Shown one piece after another: positions 5,933-9,584 of a stretch of DNA of 9,584 nt. The stretch covers positions 1-9,584 of the forward strand of contig CAZYTO010000227.1 in assembly GCA_964650405.1 (NCBI GenBank), in the 5' to 3' direction. The notes beneath the pieces are model-generated. The model did not search any database and was not told where the DNA came from. It worked only from the letters and a program-made list of their open reading frames with translations. This DNA is from CAZYTO01 sp964650405 (GTDB taxonomy: Bacteria; Acidobacteriota; Thermoanaerobaculia; Gp7-AA8). The position numbers and the translations under genes were made by a program. Each line of letters starts with the position of its first letter. The first letter of the stretch is position 1.

Positions 5933-6555
5933 TCATTTCTCATTCGTCACCATTCTCTCCGCGGTGTCGGCGAGGACGTTCATGACACGCTCGATGCGCA
6001 GGCGCTCCTCGGCGACGTTCGCCCCGCGCGGGACGGTGAGCGGGTCACCGTAGAGAAAAACTGCCTCGGTGAACGGGTACGGTACGACCATGCGGTCCCA
6101 GGACCGCAGCAACTTTTTTTTTTAGCGGCGAAGGCTACCGGCACGACGGGAAGGCCGGTCATCTGGGCGGCGTAGACGACGCCGTCGCTGGCGATGCGGG
6201 CCGGGCCGCGCGGACCGTCGGGCGTGAAGACGAGGTTCGTGCCCATCCGGGCCAGGCGGATCATCTCCCGCATGGCCGAGGAGCCGCCGCGCGACGACGA
6301 GCCGCGCGAGGAGTCGACGTCGAACCAGGCCATGGTCCGGGCGATGAGCTCCCCGTCCTTGCTCTGCGAGATCAGCACGGAGATGGGGGTGCGGAAGCGG
6401 CACTTCACCATCATCAGCAGGTGGGCGTGCCAGAAGGCGATGATGTACTGCGGCGTGCGCTCCAGGTTCTCCACGCGCACGTGCCGCACGCGCAGCGTCC
6501 AGTAGAGGGCGCGGATGAAGGCCGCGCCGAGGAAGGAAGCCAGGCGGACGATCAC
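5933..6555 (-). CDS. DUF374-type lysophospholipid acyltransferase, frame broken at an A10 run
   Basis: This is a membrane-associated acyltransferase of the DUF374 group, often found beside lipid A genes. The first frame (GTG at 6555) gives FWHAHLLMM (41-49), SQSKDGELIA (63-72), RGSSSRGG (84-91), TPDGPRGPA (111-119) and GLPVVPVAFAAKKK (134-147). At ten A residues (coding strand; plus 6114-6123) that frame runs into unrelated sequence and stops at 5980. The conserved end, LLRSWDRMVVPYPFTEA followed by VFLYGDPLTVPRG and an amphipathic tail, continues in another frame to a TGA at 5933. Joining them needs eleven A residues or eight, giving 207 or 206 residues, the usual family size. Explanations are transcriptional slippage, a sequencing or assembly error, or a recent inactivating mutation. 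The GTG start overlaps the msbA stop by four bases (GTGA) and has GGGAG seven bases upstream. Confidence 0.85.
6114..6123 (-). other. A10 homopolymer, candidate slippage site
   Basis: Ten T residues on the plus strand are ten A residues in the acyltransferase coding strand, between GCT and GTTG. This falls at the exact point where family homology moves to another frame. Runs of nine or more A are known sites of RNA polymerase slippage and also of sequencing error and mutation. I noticed no other mononucleotide run of this length in the GC-rich window. Confidence 0.9.
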
Positions 6556-8465
6556 GCGATCACTCCCGCGCCGAGCTCGTCGTCGACGAACTGCAGGTCG
6601 TACAGCTTGCGATAGATGCCGCGCCGCGCCAGCAGCTCATCGTGTGTGCCGACCTCGGCCACTTCGCCGCGGTCCAGCACCACGATCTTGCCGGCGCTGC
6701 GGACGGTGGAAAGGCGGTGGGCGATGACCAGGGTCGTCCTCCCCTGCATGAGGTTGTTCAGGGCCTGCTGCACGAGGCGCTCCGACTCCGTGTCCAGCGC
6801 CGAGGTGGCCTCGTCGAGGATGAGGATAGGAGGATCCTTGAACAGGGCCCGGGCGATGGCCAGGCGCTGGCGCTGCCCGCCGGAGAGCAGCACGCCGCTC
6901 TCCCCCACCACCGTGTCGTAGCCGTTGGGTAGCTGCGAGATGAAGTCGTGGGCGTTGGCGGCCTTTGCGGCGGCAATGACGCGCGGCTCATCCACATCGG
7001 TTCGGCCGTAGGCGATGTTGTTGCGCACGGTGTCGTTGAAGAGAACCACTTCCTGGGTGACGAAGCCCATGAGGCCGCGGAGCGACCGGAGCGTCACGTC
7101 GCGGACGTCGTGGCCGTCGACGGTGATACGGCCGTCGTTCACGTCGTAGAACCGGGGCAGGAGGTTGACGAACGTCGACTTGCCGGCGCCGCTGCCGCCG
7201 ACCATCGCCACGATCTCTCCCGGCGCCACGTCGACGGAGACGCGCTTGAGCACGGGCGCGTCTTCGTACGAGAAGGAGACGTCTTCGTAGCGGATCCCGC
7301 GGCCCACGCCGGCCAGCTCCGGCGCCTTCGGCTGTTCCTTCACTTCATTGTCGATGTCCAGCATGCGGAATACGCGCTCGGCGGCGGACAGCGCCGTGTT
7401 CACGGAGAGGTTGACCTTGTTCAGCTTCTTGATCGGTGCATACATCGCCGCCAGGGCGAACAGGAAGCTGAAGAACTGGCCGAGGGTGAGGGTGTGCGAG
7501 ACCGTGATCCGGCGGTGTGCGTAGGCGATGAGGGCGATGAGACAGAGGCCGGAGACCAGCTCCATCACCGGGGAATTGAGGGCCTGGATCCGCTGGGCCT
7601 TGAGGTTGGAGGCGAGGTGGCGGCGCGTCGCTTCGCGGAAGCGCTTGATCTCGAACCGCTCCATGGTGAAGGCCTTGACGATACGCACGCCGCGGATCGT
7701 CTCTTCCAAAAGCGTGGCCATGTCCGCCATCCGCTCCTGCAGCCGGTGGGTCGTGGCGCGCAGCCTCTTGCCGAAGTGCACGACCGGATAGATCAGCAAC
7801 GGCGCCACGACGAAGCTGAGCAGGGCCAGCTCCGTATTCGCGGCGAAGACGTAGACCACCAGGCCGAAGAGGGTGATCGACTCCTGGAACAGGTCGCCGA
7901 GGCGCGTGGAGACGGCGGCCTGGATGGCGTCGGCGTCGGAGACGATGCGGCTGACCATCTCCCCGGTCGAGCGCTCCGAGAAGAAGCGGTGGGACTGGTA
8001 GATCAGGCGCTCATACAGCTCGTCGCGCAGGTCGCGCACGGTGGAGAGGCCGACTTTCTGGAAGGCGTACTCGGAGAAGAACGACGTGAAGGTGCGGACG
8101 ATGAAGACGATGAGCATCGCCATCAGCACCGCGCGGGCCTGGTCGTTGTGCGGCTTGGCCCGCCACCACGCGCCGGCGCGCTGAATGTCTGCGCCGAGGC
8201 CGCGGGCGAACCAGTTCCGCCGCGCCTCGGGACGGTCGCGCTCCAGCACGAAGTTGACCACCTTGTCCCGGGTGGCCTGCTCCCGCGACACGTGCGTCGG
8301 CTCGGCCTTCTGTCCTGGCGTGGCCAGCACCACGTCGAACAGCGGCTCGACCAGGGCCATCATCACCGTCTGCGTGGCGGCGAAGATGATCATCGAGCCG
8401 AAGGCGACGACGGCCCAGACCTTGTAGCGCGCGAGGTAGCGGTAGAGCCGCCGGAGGAGTTTCAT
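6552..8465 (-). CDS. msbA: Lipid A export ABC transporter (permease and ATPase fused)
   Basis: MsbA-type transporters flip lipid A-core across the inner membrane as homodimers. The N-terminal half is the exporter membrane domain: hydrophobic segments near residues 17-37, 112-130, 193-228 and 300-345. The C-terminal half is the ATPase, with Walker A GGSGAGKST (423-431), the Q-loop Gln471, signature LSGGQ (527-531), Walker B ILILDEATSALD (547-558) and the switch His583. The 637 residues exceed E. coli MsbA (582). Most of the excess is a hydrophilic stretch of about 60 residues between the first two membrane segments, predicted to face the periplasm. Neighbours lpxB and a lipid acyltransferase support lipid A export over drug export. 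No Shine-Dalgarno sequence precedes the ATG; the upstream bases are heptamer units of array E. The stop overlaps the next gene's start (GTGA). Confidence 0.93.
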   Translation of the reverse strand: MKLLRRLYRYLARYKVWAVVAFGSMIIFAATQTVMMALVEPLFDVVLATPGQKAEPTHVSREQATRDKVVNFVLERDRPEARRNWFARGLGADIQRAGAWWRAKPHNDQARAVLMAMLIVFIVRTFTSFFSEYAFQKVGLSTVRDLRDELYERLIYQSHRFFSERSTGEMVSRIVSDADAIQAAVSTRLGDLFQESITLFGLVVYVFAANTELALLSFVVAPLLIYPVVHFGKRLRATTHRLQERMADMATLLEETIRGVRIVKAFTMERFEIKRFREATRRHLASNLKAQRIQALNSPVMELVSGLCLIALIAYAHRRITVSHTLTLGQFFSFLFALAAMYAPIKKLNKVNLSVNTALSAAERVFRMLDIDNEVKEQPKAPELAGVGRGIRYEDVSFSYEDAPVLKRVSVDVAPGEIVAMVGGSGAGKSTFVNLLPRFYDVNDGRITVDGHDVRDVTLRSLRGLMGFVTQEVVLFNDTVRNNIAYGRTDVDEPRVIAAAKAANAHDFISQLPNGYDTVVGESGVLLSGGQRQRLAIARALFKDPPILILDEATSALDTESERLVQQALNNLMQGRTTLVIAHRLSTVRSAGKIVVLDRGEVAEVGTHDELLARRGIYRKLYDLQFVDDELGAGVIA

Positions 8466-8466
8466 G

Positions 8467-8582
8467 GAGCGGTGAAGGCGGAACGGGGAACGATGACGTT
8501 GGACGGCATGATCCGCGGTGAAGGATCGACGATGAGCGCCTGCACGCAGCCTGCCTCATCGATCATCGTTCATCCTTCATCG
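8467..8582. repeat. Degenerate heptamer array E between msbA and lpxB
   Basis: On the plus strand GAGCGGT, GAAGGCG, GAACGGG, GAACGAT, GACGTTG and GACGGCA are contiguous from 8467 to 8508. After a short break, GAAGGAT, CGACGAT and GAG (8520-8536) face an inverted run, CTCATCG, ATCATCG, TTCATCC, TTCATCG (8555-8582), across an 18-bp spacer. Units have the form GAN plus four bases. GAAGGCG and GAAGGAT also occur in array B. The inverted run encodes the last residues of LpxB (MKDER) and includes its stop codon, so the array overlaps the gene end. The other side abuts the msbA ATG. Confidence 0.8.
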
Positions 8583-9584
8583 AACCGGTGAGTATTTTAA
8601 AGATTTCCTGCGCGGCGCGCCGGCTCGCACCCCGCTCGCCGAGACGGGCACGCACGAGGGCCAGCCCCTCGCGCAGGTGCGCGTTCGCCGCGGGTTCGAG
8701 CAGGGCCCGAACTTCCCTGGCGATGCGCACTCCGTTGACGTCCTGCTGGATTAGCTCCGGCACGACCTCCCTGCCAGCCACGATGTTGACCAGGCTGAAG
8801 TGCGACACCTTCACCAGGCGCCGGGCGATCCAGTAGGTCAGCGGCGAGAGACGGTACATGACCACCACGGGCGTGTCGACGATGGCCGATTCGAGCGTTG
8901 CCGTCCCGGACGACGAGAGTGCCACGTCGGCGCCCGCCAGCGACGGCCCGCCGTCATACGGCACGATGCGGACGAACGTGTGCGAGTCCTTCATCTGCTC
9001 GAGCAGCTCGCTGCTGGAAATGGTCGGCGCCTGAATCACGAAGGCGTCGACGGGCCGTTCACGCTGCAGCTCCGCCACCGCGTCGAGCATCTTCGGCAGC
9101 AGGGCGTGGACTTCGTGCCGGCGCGAGCCGGGCATGAGGGCGAGCTTCAGCGAGTGCTGAGTGCCGAGTGCTGCGTCGCGGGTAGCGGGTATGAGGGCTC
9201 GGGTATCGGGTCTCGGGTCTCGGGTATCGGGTCTCGGGTCTCGGGTCTCGTCGCGGGCACCTGGTACCCGGTACCCGGTACCCGATCCACCAGGCCTCAC
9301 CTCGTGAAGCTCGTCGATCAGCGGATGCCCGACGTACGTCACCGGCACGTTGTGCTCGCGGTAGAACTCCTCCTCGAACGGGAAGATGACGAGCATGTGA
9401 TCGACGATGCGGGCGATCTTCTTTACCCGTCCGCGGCGCCAGGCCCACACCTGCGGCGAGATGTAGTAGAGGCCCTTCCCGCCCAGCTCTTTACAGCGGC
9501 CGGCCACGCCCAGGTTGAACCCGGGATCGTCGACCAGCACGACAGCGTCGGGCCGAATCCGCTCCAGACGAGGGGGCAGACCGC
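8563..9584 (-). CDS. lpxB: Lipid-A-disaccharide synthase, 5' end outside window, with heptamer-encoded insert
   Basis: LpxB joins UDP-2,3-diacylglucosamine and lipid X to form the lipid A disaccharide at the inner membrane surface. The frame is open to the window edge; 339 residues are visible, and roughly the first 70-80 of the family's usual length are missing. Family motifs in order are VDDPGFN (from base 9534), YYISPQVWAWRRGRVKK, FPFEEEFY, VTYVGHPLID, ALMPGSRRHEV, SSSGTATLE and MYRLSPLTYWIARRLVKVSH with SLVNIVAGREVVPE. Between GHPLID and ALMPGSR, where relatives have about 20-25 residues, there are about 55. The excess is low-complexity sequence rich in Thr, Arg, Asp and Pro (TRDPRPDTRDPRPDTR and flanks), read from heptamer array D. 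The C-terminal MKDER is also read from repeat units (array E). The catalytic regions on both sides are intact. msbA lies 97 bp downstream. Confidence 0.95.
   Translation of the reverse strand, partial: GLPPRLERIRPDAVVLVDDPGFNLGVAGRCKELGGKGLYYISPQVWAWRRGRVKKIARIVDHMLVIFPFEEEFYREHNVPVTYVGHPLIDELHEVRPGGSGTGYRVPGARDETRDPRPDTRDPRPDTRALIPATRDAALGTQHSLKLALMPGSRRHEVHALLPKMLDAVAELQRERPVDAFVIQAPTISSSELLEQMKDSHTFVRIVPYDGGPSLAGADVALSSSGTATLESAIVDTPVVVMYRLSPLTYWIARRLVKVSHFSLVNIVAGREVVPELIQQDVNGVRIAREVRALLEPAANAHLREGLALVRARLGERGASRRAAQEIFKILTGSMKDER
9149..9288. repeat. Intragenic heptamer array D in lpxB with three unit types in one register
   Basis: Twenty consecutive 7-nt steps can be laid out without a gap. 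AGCGAGT, GCTGAGT, GCCGAGT and GCTGCGT lead in (9149-9176). CGCGGGT and AGCGGGT follow, then WTCGGGT/CTCGGGT units (9198-9246, seven in a row). After a transition come CTGGTAC, CCGGTAC, CCGGTAC and CCGATCC (9261-9288). The core units differ almost only at the first base (A or C). The last group, GGTACCC-like, is partly the inverse of the core (ACCCGAN on the other strand). The coding strand has no stop codon, and the product is a Thr/Arg/Asp/Pro-rich linker. Confidence 0.93.

Noticed and set aside
5933..6555. Calling the acyltransferase a plain pseudogene
   Set aside because: Both halves keep conserved residues with no other lesion, and the break lies exactly at a homopolymer, so slippage or a read error is at least as likely as decay.
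6948..8591. 547-codon open frame on the plus strand
   Set aside because: It is antisense to msbA, whose full domain set is intact. The translation is Asp/Val/Gly/His-rich as expected of a reverse-frame shadow in GC-rich DNA and shows no family motif.

Overview
The window is a compact, GC-rich stretch of a Gram-negative bacterial chromosome. Nine of the ten genes lie on the minus strand and read from the right edge toward the left: lpxB (5' end cut by the window), msbA, a DUF374-type lysophospholipid acyltransferase, yicC, gmk, rpoZ, coaBC, a family 4 uracil-DNA glycosylase, and a SAM methyltransferase. A second SAM methyltransferase (5' end cut) lies on the plus strand at the left edge and converges on the first. 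Lipid A genes plus the yicC-gmk-rpoZ-coaBC order suggest an outer-membrane lineage such as Acidobacteriota or a neighbouring phylum. This is inference from gene order and composition; no marker gene settles it.

Right part (about 5930-9584): LpxB makes the lipid A disaccharide, MsbA flips the finished lipid across the inner membrane, and a small acyltransferase is joined to msbA by a 4-bp stop/start overlap. The acyltransferase frame is broken at a run of ten A residues (coding strand), and its conserved C-terminal part continues in another frame. Middle part (about 1914-5837): housekeeping genes for RNA turnover (yicC), GDP synthesis (gmk), RNA polymerase omega (rpoZ), coenzyme A synthesis (coaBC) and uracil repair. 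yicC/gmk and gmk/rpoZ overlap. Left part (1-1913): two methyltransferases of unknown substrate and a 151-bp gap.

The most striking feature is a set of five separate 7-nt repeat arrays in 7 kb, with locus-specific but partly related units. Two lie inside coding sequence, in the uracil-DNA glycosylase and in lpxB, and read through as low-complexity linkers. Three fill intergenic gaps (rpoZ-coaBC, acyltransferase-yicC, msbA-lpxB) as inverted arrays able to form long hairpins. A different palindrome pair fills the coaBC-glycosylase gap. Every non-overlapping junction from lpxB to the glycosylase therefore holds a repeat. gmk also carries a 51-nt in-frame insertion bounded by 18-bp direct repeats. 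I see no CRISPR array, transposase, rRNA or tRNA.
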